Assembly: GCF_001605725.1 (NCBI RefSeq)
Contig: NZ_CP011530.1
Span: 2,790,001-2,854,000, forward strand
Source: Mycobacteroides immunogenum
GTDB lineage: Bacteria > Actinomycetota > Actinomycetes > Mycobacteriales > Mycobacteriaceae
Direction: 5' to 3'
DNA length: 64,000 nt
The notes below the pieces were generated by a model. The model ran no database searches and had not been told where the DNA came from. It saw only the letters and a list, made by a program, of their open reading frames with translations. A program made the position numbers and the translations under genes. Positions 34,668 through 43,495 of the stretch are shown piece after piece (position 1 is the stretch's first letter; each line of letters begins with the position of its first letter).

Positions 34668-36104
34668 CTATCCTCGAGTGGCCATCATCTTGGTCAGCCG
34701 AACGATCCAATCGGCCGTCTCGGGCAAGTCATGGACAGACTGTCCGTAATGCCCACGCACATCGGGATCAACGGGCGTGGTGGCGTCGATCACCAACTTG
34801 TCGCTAATTCCTGACGGGGATGCGCCCGGATCTAGTTGCATGACAGACATATTCGCAAGCTGCACCAAATCGCCGGCCGGGTTCACCTTGGTGGACAGCG
34901 CCCACATCACCTGCGGCAGGTTGAAGGGGTCGACATCCTCGTCCACGACGATGACTATTTTGACGTATCCAAGGCCATGCGGCGTTGTCATCGCCCTGAC
35001 TCCAACGGCTTTGGCGAATCCACCATAGCGCTTATGCGTGGAGATGATGGCGAGCAGCCCATGGGAATACATGGCATTGACGGCCTCCACCTCGGGGAAT
35101 TCCGCCTTGAGCTGTTGGTAGAGCGGTACGCACGTCGCCGGTCCTATGAGATAGTCGACCTCGGTCCACGGCATACCGAGGTAGAGGGATTCGAAGATGG
35201 GGTTACTGCGAAACGAAACACGGTTGACACGAACTACATTCATCTTGCGCCCGCCGGAGTAGTGTCCTGTGAACTCCCCGAAAGGACCTTCGAGCTCGCG
35301 TTTGCGGCCTTCGATGACGCCTTCCAAGATAAGCTCCGCCCCCCAGGGAACATCAAGGCCCGTCAGAGGTGCCGCCGCGATCGGATAGGGCGCCTGGCGC
35401 AACGCGCCGGCCATTTCGTACTCCGACTCGTCGTACTCCAGGGGTGTGCCACCCATCAATGTGATGATGGGGTCGTTGCCCACGGCGATCGCGACCGGTA
35501 GATCCTCGCCGCGCTCTTCGGCCTTATGCAGCTGCAGCCCGATGTCGTGCATCGCGATGGTCTGCAAGCCCAGCTTGCGTTTTCCTTTGACCTGCATCCG
35601 ATAAATGCCGACATTCTGCTTGCCGAAGTTGCCGGGATCTTCTGGGTCGCGCGAGACGACCGGAGCCTTATCCAGGTAGAACCCGCCGTCGCCATCGTTC
35701 AGGCGTATCAACGGCAGGAGGTTGAAAAGATCAATGTCATCTCCTGCCAATGTGTTCTGCGCCCACGGTGGGCCGTCTCGACGTTCAGGCGGTACCGGGA
35801 ACGTCTCCCAACGGTGGATGAACTCAGCGATCTGCTCCTTCACCCCCGTATCCACGGGTAAGCCCAGTGCGAGCGCATGATTGCGCCAGGAGCCGTGTAC
35901 CCCCATGGCGATACGCGCATCCACGAAGCCGGCGATGTTGTCGAAGAACAGTGCCGGAGCGGTGTCGCCTAGACGACAGGCAGCATTCGCGGCCGCCGCG
36001 ACATCCGGTTCGGGCAATACCTGCTCGGTGATCCTCAGGAGCTGACCGTGTGACTCCAGTTCAGCAAGGAAGCTGCGTAGATCATCGAATGCATTACCGT
36101 TCAA
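34668..36104 (-). CDS. UbiD-family aromatic acid decarboxylase (VdcC/ShdC-like)
   Basis: 478 aa. UbiD enzymes use prenylated FMN to remove CO2 from aromatic or unsaturated acids. Visible: HDIGLQLHKAEERGEDLPVAIAVGNDP, with the Arg/Glu region and GVIEGRKRELEGPFGEFTGHYSG near 250-275 holding the catalytic Glu-Arg-Glu network (shown here only as ELEGPFGEF and GHYSG). The start is a TTG with GAGGTG seven bases upstream, overlapping the UbiX-like stop. With VdcD and the UbiX homologue it makes a complete VdcBCD-type system acting on vanillate, 4-hydroxybenzoate or a similar acid; the exact acid is not predictable. Confidence 0.92.
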   Translation of the reverse strand: MNGNAFDDLRSFLAELESHGQLLRITEQVLPEPDVAAAANAACRLGDTAPALFFDNIAGFVDARIAMGVHGSWRNHALALGLPVDTGVKEQIAEFIHRWETFPVPPERRDGPPWAQNTLAGDDIDLFNLLPLIRLNDGDGGFYLDKAPVVSRDPEDPGNFGKQNVGIYRMQVKGKRKLGLQTIAMHDIGLQLHKAEERGEDLPVAIAVGNDPIITLMGGTPLEYDESEYEMAGALRQAPYPIAAAPLTGLDVPWGAELILEGVIEGRKRELEGPFGEFTGHYSGGRKMNVVRVNRVSFRSNPIFESLYLGMPWTEVDYLIGPATCVPLYQQLKAEFPEVEAVNAMYSHGLLAIISTHKRYGGFAKAVGVRAMTTPHGLGYVKIVIVVDEDVDPFNLPQVMWALSTKVNPAGDLVQLANMSVMQLDPGASPSGISDKLVIDATTPVDPDVRGHYGQSVHDLPETADWIVRLTKMMATRG

Positions 36105-36720
36105 TGTTATTCACCTCATCGGTTGTCTTGGTCAGCCCTGCCCAACGACGTGCACGGGGCGCGGGCAGCCCGAATTGATCCAGTACCCTTGCTACGGTGT
36201 GATCGACGATGTCCGCCACGGTTTCCGGCTTGTTGTAGAACGCCGGCATCGGCGGAACGATGTGAACGCCCATCCGGGCGAGCGCGAGCATGTTTTCGAG
36301 ATGTATCTCGCTCAGAGGCGACTCACGTGGGACCAGCACCAGCCTTCTGCGCTCCTTCAGAGTGACGTCGGCGGCACGGCCTAGCAGTCCGTCCGCATAG
36401 CCGCTGCGAATACCTGCGAGGCTCTTCATGCTGCACGGGATGATCACCATGCCGTCGGCCGCGAATGACCCCGAGGAGATCGGCGCAGTCTGGTCATCGG
36501 GACCAAAGTGGTGATCGGCCAGCGCAGCAATATCCGTTGCCGTATAGGCTGTTTCCAGCCGGATTGTGGTCCGGGCCCAGCGCGTCAGCACGAGATAGGT
36601 CTCGACAACCGGCTCCCCTTTTTCCGTGCGGCGCCGCTGGTTGATTTCACGCAATGCGCAAAGCAAAGACACCGCCAGCGGAGCACCCGTGGCACCCGTG
36701 ATGCCGACGATTAGTCGCAT
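36094..36720 (-). CDS. UbiX-type flavin prenyltransferase (VdcB-like)
   Basis: 208 aa from ATG 36720 (MRLIVGITGATGAP), preferred over 36786 because the family begins at the Rossmann-like strand. Makes prenylated FMN from FMNH2 and dimethylallyl phosphate for the UbiD enzyme next door. Signatures: GATGAPLAV near residue 9, SGSFAADGMVIIPCSMKSLAGI near 90-110, PRESPLSEIHLENML, and VPPMPAFYNKP. Its stop overlaps the UbiD start. 84 bases separate it from the amidohydrolase gene upstream, so one long transcript is possible. Confidence 0.93.
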   Translation of the reverse strand: MRLIVGITGATGAPLAVSLLCALREINQRRRTEKGEPVVETYLVLTRWARTTIRLETAYTATDIAALADHHFGPDDQTAPISSGSFAADGMVIIPCSMKSLAGIRSGYADGLLGRAADVTLKERRRLVLVPRESPLSEIHLENMLALARMGVHIVPPMPAFYNKPETVADIVDHTVARVLDQFGLPAPRARRWAGLTKTTDEVNNIER

Positions 36721-36803
36721 GTGCTCCTGCCTGACGTTGTGTTGGCCGACGGCGAACGCGGCCCGTGAGGTCGGCGGGATGACCACCTCACGGACCGCGC
36801 CTG

Positions 36804-38033
36804 CTAGCGGTGTCTGTTATCGGGAAGCTTGTCCGCGCCGAAGAGCCTCTGGGCGTTGCCACCCAGGATGTTTCGCTTCTCTTGCTCGGTGAGGAAATCG
36901 AGACGCAGGATCTGGGCGGGAAGATCGAAATCCCAGTGCGGCCAATCGGATGAGTAGAGCAGTGTGTTCGGCGCGTCGATCATCTCGAATGTTGACTTCA
37001 ACAATTTGAAGTCCGTCATTTCAAGCGGCTGCGAGGTATAAAACATGTCGCGCATATACTCCGACGGCAGCTTCGTGAGCAACGGCGCGTCGGCGGTCCG
37101 CAAGATGTATTCGTGATCCAACCTTTGTGCCATGAAAGGCAGCCAGGCCAGTCCACTCTCAATCCATATTGTCTTCAACTTGGGAAATCTTTCGGGGATT
37201 CCGTTGATTATCCAGTTGGTCATGTGTGTCATATTGCAGGTGACGAACGACATCGCATGAACGCTGAGGAAGCGATTCATAGTCGACGTCATGGTGTCAC
37301 CCCATGTTGGACCAGCGTGGAACCCTATCGGCATCCCCAGCCGTTCCAATTCTGCATACACGGGCATGTAACGGTTATCGTGCACTGCTACATGCCGCTG
37401 ACTTGTGACGAGGAACCCTATAACGTCAGGGTTGTTGTGATATCGGCGTATCGTCTCCAGGCACGCGTCCGGATCGTGAAACGGCAGCCCTAACATCGTC
37501 TTAATGTTCGGGTCTTTCCCCAGAATTGTTTGGGTGAACCATTCGTTGTAAGCCAGGTTGATCTGAACGGCGATAGTAGGAACTGGGTGCAGTCCCGCCT
37601 CGAGCATGGGCTGGGGAAACACGATTTGATAGTTCAACGACATCGCTTCGATGGCGCGGCGGACAAGAGTCACATCGCGATGTACATCCGACAGCGGCAC
37701 GTCCTCTGCCAACGCCGCCTGATGCGGGATTCGCGCTCCGGCATCCTGAAACTTTAGCCCCGGCATCTCGTTGGTCAAAGCAAATCGAGTGTCGCCCGGA
37801 ACGTACTTGACGAATTGTTCGCCATAGTCGCGTATCACAGGATTCGGGATGAACTCAATGATGTCTTCCCAAGAATCGCTTTCTACGTGATGGGCATCGA
37901 CATCTACGATGAAATAGTCATCCAAACCGTAGTGCTCTCGATCTCGTTGCGCATTCTCCAGTATTTTTAGAGTGTTGGTCCGCGTGGTGATCTCAGGTTC
38001 AGTCGAAAGCGATACTGTCAGTTCATTTTTCAT
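36804..38033 (-). CDS. Amidohydrolase-family decarboxylase/hydrolase
   Basis: 409 aa from ATG 38033, which has GGAGG eight bases upstream; 38063 is a worse start. ACMSD/resorcylate-decarboxylase superfamily: DVDAHHVES near residue 40 (metal His motif of the Asp-x-His type), MPIGFHAGPTWGD near 220 and YSSDWPHWDFD near 355 (metal Asp). It lies one base behind a 104-aa unknown gene and a Rieske ferredoxin, and heads toward the UbiX/UbiD genes. Similar long amidohydrolases in mycobacteria and related genera are uncharacterised. The substrate is probably a carboxylated aromatic. That it needs the ferredoxin is speculation. Confidence 0.85.
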   Translation of the reverse strand: MKNELTVSLSTEPEITTRTNTLKILENAQRDREHYGLDDYFIVDVDAHHVESDSWEDIIEFIPNPVIRDYGEQFVKYVPGDTRFALTNEMPGLKFQDAGARIPHQAALAEDVPLSDVHRDVTLVRRAIEAMSLNYQIVFPQPMLEAGLHPVPTIAVQINLAYNEWFTQTILGKDPNIKTMLGLPFHDPDACLETIRRYHNNPDVIGFLVTSQRHVAVHDNRYMPVYAELERLGMPIGFHAGPTWGDTMTSTMNRFLSVHAMSFVTCNMTHMTNWIINGIPERFPKLKTIWIESGLAWLPFMAQRLDHEYILRTADAPLLTKLPSEYMRDMFYTSQPLEMTDFKLLKSTFEMIDAPNTLLYSSDWPHWDFDLPAQILRLDFLTEQEKRNILGGNAQRLFGADKLPDNRHR

Positions 38034-38034
38034 G

Positions 38035-38349
38035 TCAGCACTCCTCCGCGCTCGCCCGCGCACGGGACACCCACATTGCGAGATCGAAATTGTTGATGTT
38101 GTGCGATTCCATCAGGTACTGGATCATGATTACGGCGTCGGTAACGCTGAGGTGTTCCGGAGTGACAACTGACTCGACTCCGCGTTGATGTAGCACTGCG
38201 AGCATTTTCCCCAGCGACCCGATGGCAGATGACATGTCTGCACGCGAAATATTTTGGGTGGCACCAGCTTCCAACTCCCCCACCAGATTCTCTAGATCTG
38301 AACTGATCGACGAGAAGGCAGTCACGTCTTGTACATCAGACATTGACAT
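38035..38349 (-). CDS. Hypothetical helical protein between ferredoxin and amidohydrolase
   Basis: 104 aa; start ATG 38349 with GAGGGG seven bases upstream. All-helical pattern, acidic N-terminus, no cysteine cluster or signal (FSSISSDLENLVGELEAG; SVTDAVIMIQYLMES). It overlaps the Rieske gene by 14 bases and lies one base from the amidohydrolase start, so the three are a tight unit. I do not know the family. It could be an assembly factor or small subunit of the amidohydrolase. Confidence 0.6.
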   Translation of the reverse strand: MSMSDVQDVTAFSSISSDLENLVGELEAGATQNISRADMSSAIGSLGKMLAVLHQRGVESVVTPEHLSVTDAVIMIQYLMESHNINNFDLAMWVSRARASAEEC

Positions 38350-38701
38350 AGATATGCCCCTCGCTTTCGTCTACCTCGAAGCGGCGCAGAGCAATTCGCG
38401 GAATTGTGGCGTGCTCACCGGTATCGATCTTGTACTCGGCCCCATGCCAAGGGCACACGACATGCATCTCTTTCAAGTCGAAGTCCTGTCCGATAACTCG
38501 CTTGCCTGAATCGAGCACTTCCCGCACGCGGGGCACGACGCGCCCCTGGCACGCGGGTCCACCTTGGTGCGCACATACATTTTCGTAAGCACGCAAACCC
38601 TGAGTTGTGCGAAAAACTCCGACACTCAAGTCTCCGACCTGGACGATCAACCGACCACCCTCCTGCAATTTCACGGATTCTCCCACCATTACTCTGGGCA
38701 T
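38336..38701 (-). CDS. Rieske-type 2Fe-2S ferredoxin
   Basis: 121 aa. Cluster ligands in CAHQGG (C43, H45) and CPWHGAEY (C83, H86); the 37-residue spacing between the motifs is somewhat longer than the usual 15-20, so the loop is enlarged. A single-domain electron carrier of the dioxygenase/bphA3 kind, starting with GAGGAG five bases before the ATG. No oxygenase alpha subunit lies nearby; instead it leads a three-gene unit with an amidohydrolase, an unusual pairing. Confidence 0.9.
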   Translation of the reverse strand: MPRVMVGESVKLQEGGRLIVQVGDLSVGVFRTTQGLRAYENVCAHQGGPACQGRVVPRVREVLDSGKRVIGQDFDLKEMHVVCPWHGAEYKIDTGEHATIPRIALRRFEVDESEGHIYVNV

Positions 38702-39124
38702 CGAATCTCCTCACTGAAGCACTGATCAACGGGGCTGTAGCAAGCAGCCCTAGAGAGGTTTCACCTCGGGCTGGCGGGCTGCCTGCTTCGATATTTGTCG
38801 CGATACATGGCTTTTGCCAGGTGGTTTCCTACCTAAAACCGATTGAAAATGGACATTGACGCAACGCATCCCGTGAAGCACAGGCAAACTGTGTGTCTAA
38901 TCACTGGAGATTTACCTAAATCCCTTCGAAAACTCAATGGCAAGGCGAGCGATGTCCATTTCTGACCGTAATTAAGCATGGATCTACCTATGGCTTGACG
39001 TTCGCGTCCTGCAAAGTTTGAGATCGCCTTCAGCGAAGTTGGAGGCACCGACCTCGCGGGCTCGGCTGCCTCACAGGCTCCACTGCGGGACAGGCATCTC
39101 CACCAGAAGTAGGAGGAACGAGTA
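38702..39124. other. Intergenic promoter region, no gene seen
   Basis: 420 bases between divergent genes. Holds the promoters of the Rieske unit (minus strand) and of the small protein at 39125, and is locally A+T-rich around 38815-38905. No clear operator palindrome was identified. Confidence 0.4.
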
Positions 39125-39589
39125 GTGAAACTCAGCACGATGTTCGTCATGCTGTCGCTGGTCGCCGTCGGTCCCACACGTATCGGCGATCGCGCCGAGC
39201 CCACGGATACCGCTTCAGATGCCGTTCCCGTCACGGCGGTCCAACGGCGCCATAGTGGGAACTCAGTCCGCATTCCAGTCGGATTGAGGGTTCCGGTCAG
39301 GACGTCCTCGTCCCTGCAGCTGGAGATCCAGGGGGAAGACCAGTCCGAGAGGGGGCGTCTGAACTGCACCGCAGTGAGCCCAGACGGCCAGTCGATACAG
39401 CTGATCCGGTCGCATACACACGAGGAACCGGAGCCGGCGGAAGACGGCAGCATGTGGACGCCGCTATGGCAGCTGATCGTACCGTCCGGCAGCGTACATA
39501 TTGCGTGTGTTGACGGTAAGCCGTCAGGTGCGGGCACTGCCGGCGCCTTCGTCAGACTCGTTGTGCTGGGCCCGGTTTTGAGCGCTTAG
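39125..39589 (+). CDS. Hypothetical, possibly exported protein
   Basis: 154 aa from a GTG preceded by AGGAGG, the best ribosome site in this stretch and the main reason to accept the gene. The N-terminus MKLSTMFVMLSLVAVGP is a short hydrophobic run that could be a signal or anchor; the rest is strand-rich (RIPVGLRVPVR, WQLIVPSGSVHIACV) with two cysteines that may form a disulfide. A longer minus-strand frame overlaps it but starts inside the coding run. I do not recognise it. Confidence 0.5.
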   Translation: MKLSTMFVMLSLVAVGPTRIGDRAEPTDTASDAVPVTAVQRRHSGNSVRIPVGLRVPVRTSSSLQLEIQGEDQSERGRLNCTAVSPDGQSIQLIRSHTHEEPEPAEDGSMWTPLWQLIVPSGSVHIACVDGKPSGAGTAGAFVRLVVLGPVLSA

Positions 39590-39785
39590 TGTTGGAGAAC
39601 TCAGCTACGCACTTAAAGAGTTCAGCGGCGTTTTGCCTACCGACTCGTGCCGGATGTCCTTTACCGGCACCATCACTACCTTGTTCGGAATGATTGGCCG
39701 CCAACGTTCCGAGTCGGGAACCTTACGTAGATTCGTAGCGGCTCGTCCTCTAGCTGAGTTCAACTTAGCGCTGCTGCGTCGGTGT

Positions 39786-40685
39786 TCAGGTGATGCTTCG
39801 AAACTGGGCGGGTGTCGTGCCGGTACGTAGCTGAAAGAACCTGCTGAAATCAGATGGCGTCGAAAAGCCTAAAAGACGGGCTACCGCACCTGATGAGGAA
39901 TCGGTGTGCGCAAGTAGACGTTTGGCCTCCAATAGAACGCGATCGTCGATGTAATTTTTCGGGCCGTGCCCGGTCGCGGCAATCGCGGCGCGCGTCAAGG
40001 TGCGGGTGCTGAATCCCAAGAGATCGGCGTAGTCCGCAACCTTGCGGGTTTGCGTGAATCTTGCCTCTACGGCCTTACAGAATGCGTCGAATACGCGATT
40101 AGACGGTTGGTCACTTACGGCGCCCGTTGCACTGATTGTCAGCAGCAGCGCTGACAGAATGTGGCGAAGGGTGGCGACGTGCGCTGTGATTCGCTCGCCC
40201 GATACAGCCGCGTACTCGGCGCGTAGAGCGTCCACCAAGGTCTCGACCGATCGGTTCGTACCAGACGACGGGGACCAAAGTGGTTGGCGAAGAGGATCAT
40301 CGAGGCGTACGAGCCCTGCTGTCGCGGGGCTGATAAATCCGTTCGCGAAGAGAATCGCGGTCCCGGTCGTGCCGGCCAAATCGCACCGATATTGGTGTAC
40401 CTGCCGGGGCCGGATCCAAAGCCACTCCCCGATGGAAATGGTGTAGTCGACGAAGTCCACGGCGCATTCGAGTGTGTCGGCACGGACGCCGAGAAGCAGG
40501 TGAAATCCCAAACGCGACGGCGCCCCCTGCCGCAGTCCGCGGCTGGCCAAGCGCTCGGCAATAAGAGCAGTGGGGTGCATCTGGATCCCCGGCGGGGTGC
40601 CGACGCGTTCGACATAAGCGGCATTCGGTATAGGTGATTCTTCACCGCGCATTGTCTGATTATGCACATCAGTTGGCTTCTCCAT
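39786..40685 (-). CDS. AraC-family transcriptional regulator
   Basis: 299 aa: N-terminal cupin-type sensor (about 55-190, DFVDYTISIGEWLWIRPRQVHQY) and C-terminal HTH pair (VADYADLLGFSTRTLTRA; SGAVARLLGFSTPSDFSRFF, then PAQFR). Organisation matches the regulator interrupted by the ISL3 element at 30.8 kb, so the two may be paralogues for the two decarboxylase units. It is divergent from the resorcylate-decarboxylase-like genes at 40775 and likely activates them when an aromatic acid binds; this is inferred. Confidence 0.9.
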   Translation of the reverse strand: MEKPTDVHNQTMRGEESPIPNAAYVERVGTPPGIQMHPTALIAERLASRGLRQGAPSRLGFHLLLGVRADTLECAVDFVDYTISIGEWLWIRPRQVHQYRCDLAGTTGTAILFANGFISPATAGLVRLDDPLRQPLWSPSSGTNRSVETLVDALRAEYAAVSGERITAHVATLRHILSALLLTISATGAVSDQPSNRVFDAFCKAVEARFTQTRKVADYADLLGFSTRTLTRAAIAATGHGPKNYIDDRVLLEAKRLLAHTDSSSGAVARLLGFSTPSDFSRFFQLRTGTTPAQFRSIT

Positions 40686-40774
40686 CCCTTTCTGACATGC
40701 GAATACGCCAATAGCGTGATCAGTGATGTCGCGCAGCGCGACTCTTTTCAGGAAATCTCAGTCAGGAGACCCAG

Positions 40775-41815
40775 ATGTTGCCCAAGATTGCATTAGAGGA
40801 AGCGTTCTACTACGCCCACGACGCCACCGGGAGCTTGTCTGACGATCCCGCCTACGTCGCCACCTCCCAGGGGCTAGAGCCCGACTGGTTCCGCCCGGTC
40901 TGGGATCGGCTCCTGGAAATCGGCCCCGAGCGCATCGCCGCCATGGATACCGCGAACGTGCGGTACTCGATACTGTCCCACAACGCCCCCGGCATTCAAG
41001 GTATTACCGATACCGCCGTTGCGGTTTCCCTTGCCGCAGAGGTCAATGACTATCTTGCCGAGTCGATCAGCGCCTATCCAGACCGCTTCGGCGCCTTCGC
41101 TCAGCTGCCGACAATTGACCCGGCGCGGGCAGCCTCGGAGCTACAACGCGCGGTCAACCAGCTTGGCTTCCGCGGGGCCATGATTAACGGCTACACCGGC
41201 CTAGGCGATGACAAAGCGATCTACCTAGACGAAGACATCAACGAACCGCTGTGGAGCACGCTGCAAGAACTCAAAGTGCCCCTCTACATTCATCCACGGC
41301 CGATGGCCGGAGACGTTTGCGCGCTACGCGGCCATCCTGAAATCGTCGGTGCCACATGGGCATTTGCTCCCGAAACCGCCACCCATCTGCTCCGGATCAT
41401 ATTCAGCGGTGTCCTGGACAGGTTCCCAGATGTCCAGATCATCGTTGGACACCTCGGCGAGGGATTGCCGGCGCTGCTGGGTCGTATCCAGCACTACTTC
41501 AACGCAAATCCGTTTGGCCACAGCCTGCAGCGACCGCTGTCCGAATACTTCTATTCCAATATTCACATCACAACTAGCGGTAACTTCAATGACCAGGCCC
41601 TGATCAGTGCGATCCTCAGCGTTGGCGCCGACAACATCCTGTTCTCCGTGGACTACCCATTCGCTGACCCGGAGGTTGCCGGCCCCTGGCTTGATACCGC
41701 GCCGATCAGCGAGAAAGACCGTCGCAAGATCGCTTATGGAAATGCCGAACGTCTGCTGGGACTTCCCGCCTCAAACGTGGCCTCCAACAACGAGAACGAT
41801 ACGCAATCACACTGA
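40775..41815 (+). CDS. Amidohydrolase-type aromatic acid decarboxylase (gamma-resorcylate type), copy 1
   Basis: 346 aa of the 2,6-/2,3-dihydroxybenzoate decarboxylase family: metal motif KIALEEAF near residue 4 (Glu replaces His-x-His), LYIHPRP near 170, IIVGHLGEGLP near 223 and FSVDYPFADPE near 290 with the metal Asp. These cofactor-free enzymes reversibly remove CO2 ortho to a phenol. It lies 30 bases from the related next gene. Identity between the two copies is moderate, so they may differ in substrate or form a hetero-oligomer. Confidence 0.9.
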   Translation: MLPKIALEEAFYYAHDATGSLSDDPAYVATSQGLEPDWFRPVWDRLLEIGPERIAAMDTANVRYSILSHNAPGIQGITDTAVAVSLAAEVNDYLAESISAYPDRFGAFAQLPTIDPARAASELQRAVNQLGFRGAMINGYTGLGDDKAIYLDEDINEPLWSTLQELKVPLYIHPRPMAGDVCALRGHPEIVGATWAFAPETATHLLRIIFSGVLDRFPDVQIIVGHLGEGLPALLGRIQHYFNANPFGHSLQRPLSEYFYSNIHITTSGNFNDQALISAILSVGADNILFSVDYPFADPEVAGPWLDTAPISEKDRRKIAYGNAERLLGLPASNVASNNENDTQSH

Positions 41816-41845
41816 ATCCCAATGCTCACCAAAGAAAGGCGAACC

Positions 41846-42829
41846 ATGAAAAACAAGATCGCCCTCGAGGAACACTTCGCCACGGCGGAAACCGTCAACG
41901 ATTCGCAGGAGTACTTCGGGGCCGAGGCATGGCCCGAACGTCGACGTCAGCTCCTCGACCTCGCTAGTGAACGTCTCAACAAAATGGATGCGTGCGGTAT
42001 CGCATACAGCATTCTGTCGTTGAATTCTCCTGCAGTACAGTCAATCACGGACACTAACCGAGCCATTCAGGTCGCCCGCCGGGCCAATGACGCACTAGCC
42101 GAACAGGTGTCGGCATATCCGGATAGGCTCGGGGCCTTTGCGGCGCTGCCCATGCAAGACCCCGATGCCGCAGTCACGGAATTGCGGCGCGCCGTCACTG
42201 AGCTGGGCTTCAAAGGCGCCCTGGTCAACGGATTCAGCCAGATCGACAAACCAGAGAACGCGACCTACTACGACCTTCCCCAATATCGTCCATTCTGGGC
42301 TGAGGTCGAACGACTGCACGTACCGTTCTACCTTCATCCCCGAAATCCACCGACAAGTCAACAATCTGGCTATCACGGGCACCCTTGGCTATTGGGTCCA
42401 GCCTGGGCGTTCTCCATGGAAACGGGCCTCCACGCACTTCGGCTCATCGGCAGTGGACTCTTTGATGAACACCCCCACCTGACCGTCATCCTGGGACATC
42501 TCGGCGAGTTGGTAACCACCAATATCTGGCGCACCTCACACTGGGCATCACCTCAGGGCAAGAACCCCATGGGCGTGGCCACCGAACAGTCGTTCATCGA
42601 TTGCTTTCGGCGAAACTTCTACGTCACCACCAGCGGAGATTTTCGCACCATCGCCATGCGCAACGCCATGGAAGAACTCGGCGCCGACCGAGTGCTCTTC
42701 GCCACCGACTATCCGTTCGAGTCGATGGAAGAAGCCTGCACGTGGTTCGATGCCTCCGAGATCGGCGAGAGGGATCGCGAGCGGATCGGGCGACAGAACG
42801 CTGCCAGGATCTTCGGACTCCGCGACTAG
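41846..42829 (+). CDS. Amidohydrolase-type aromatic acid decarboxylase (gamma-resorcylate type), copy 2
   Basis: 327 aa from ATG 41846 behind AAAGGCG. Closer to canonical gamma-resorcylate decarboxylase than copy 1: KIALEEHFA near residue 4, FKGALVNGFSQ, FYLHPRNPP near 160, GLFDEHPHLTVILGHLGE and FATDYPFES near 290 with the catalytic Asp. The usual length is 325-330. Follows copy 1 in an apparent operon under the divergent AraC gene. A tandem pair argues for breakdown of a di- or monohydroxybenzoate. Confidence 0.93.
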   Translation: MKNKIALEEHFATAETVNDSQEYFGAEAWPERRRQLLDLASERLNKMDACGIAYSILSLNSPAVQSITDTNRAIQVARRANDALAEQVSAYPDRLGAFAALPMQDPDAAVTELRRAVTELGFKGALVNGFSQIDKPENATYYDLPQYRPFWAEVERLHVPFYLHPRNPPTSQQSGYHGHPWLLGPAWAFSMETGLHALRLIGSGLFDEHPHLTVILGHLGELVTTNIWRTSHWASPQGKNPMGVATEQSFIDCFRRNFYVTTSGDFRTIAMRNAMEELGADRVLFATDYPFESMEEACTWFDASEIGERDRERIGRQNAARIFGLRD

Positions 42830-42891
42830 GTTTTCGATCCGCACTCCCGAACTACCGAAATAGTCCCCGGGGTGGGAAAACTCTGAAGAAA

Positions 42892-43326
42892 TCACTGAGT
42901 GCCGGGACCGCCTCCGACAGGACCGTTCATGTCGGCCGGGCCGCTGGGCGCCCCGCCGGCGGCACCGTTCACACCAGCGGGGCCATTGGAGGAACCTCCC
43001 GCCGAATCGCCTCCTGGACCACCGCTAGGGGGAACATTCATATCGGCGGAACCGCCGATGGGACCTCTGGGTGAACCGCCGATGGGACCGGTCACATCGG
43101 AACGATCGGAAGTTCCAATCGGGCCAGTGACGCCCGACCCCCCGGAGGAATCGTCGTCGGGATCAGACACCTCGGAACCGCTGGGAAGCGCCGCCACCAC
43201 GGAAAGACCGCCGCCGTTGCCGTGATTGGTGGTGACGGCGGCGCCGAACAGAGTTACCACTCCGCACACCACCAGCGCTCCGCTAAACATCCGGTGGTCT
43301 ATGTGGCGTGAAGGCTCACTCGTCAT
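42892..43326 (-). CDS. Gly/Pro-rich exported or membrane-anchored small protein
   Basis: 144 aa from ATG 43326. A basic N-terminus (RHIDHR) leads into one hydrophobic span, GALVVCGVVTLFGAAV, a signal or anchor. The remainder is a low-complexity tail of Gly, Pro, Ser and Asp with repeated GPIG, GPAG and GGPxG blocks, collagen-like but without strict Gly-x-y periodicity. It is convergent with the decarboxylase gene and divergent from the LGFP lipoprotein gene. A plus-strand frame of 109 codons overlaps it as its mirror. Probably an extracytoplasmic, intrinsically disordered protein. Confidence 0.65.
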   Translation of the reverse strand: MTSEPSRHIDHRMFSGALVVCGVVTLFGAAVTTNHGNGGGLSVVAALPSGSEVSDPDDDSSGGSGVTGPIGTSDRSDVTGPIGGSPRGPIGGSADMNVPPSGGPGGDSAGGSSNGPAGVNGAAGGAPSGPADMNGPVGGGPGTQ

Positions 43327-43495
43327 AGCAACAAACCCTAGTTTATGCCGTAAACAATTGCTAGCATCGTCGGATACCGGAGGTTGGTTCGCCGCGTAGA
43401 TGGCTATTGCCGGGATGTGTCTTGCCGGGCAAGATCGGGATGTTCGCAGTACGTGTTTGTTGCAGAAGATCGATACACGCCAAGGAGAGAAGAAG

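Noticed and set aside
38833..39537. 234-codon minus-strand frame
   Set aside because: It lacks a ribosome site and domain; the plus-strand gene at 39125 has AGGAGG before its start.
42899..43225. 108-codon plus-strand Pro-rich frame
   Set aside because: Mirror of the Gly/Pro-rich minus-strand gene, which has a clear signal/anchor segment.
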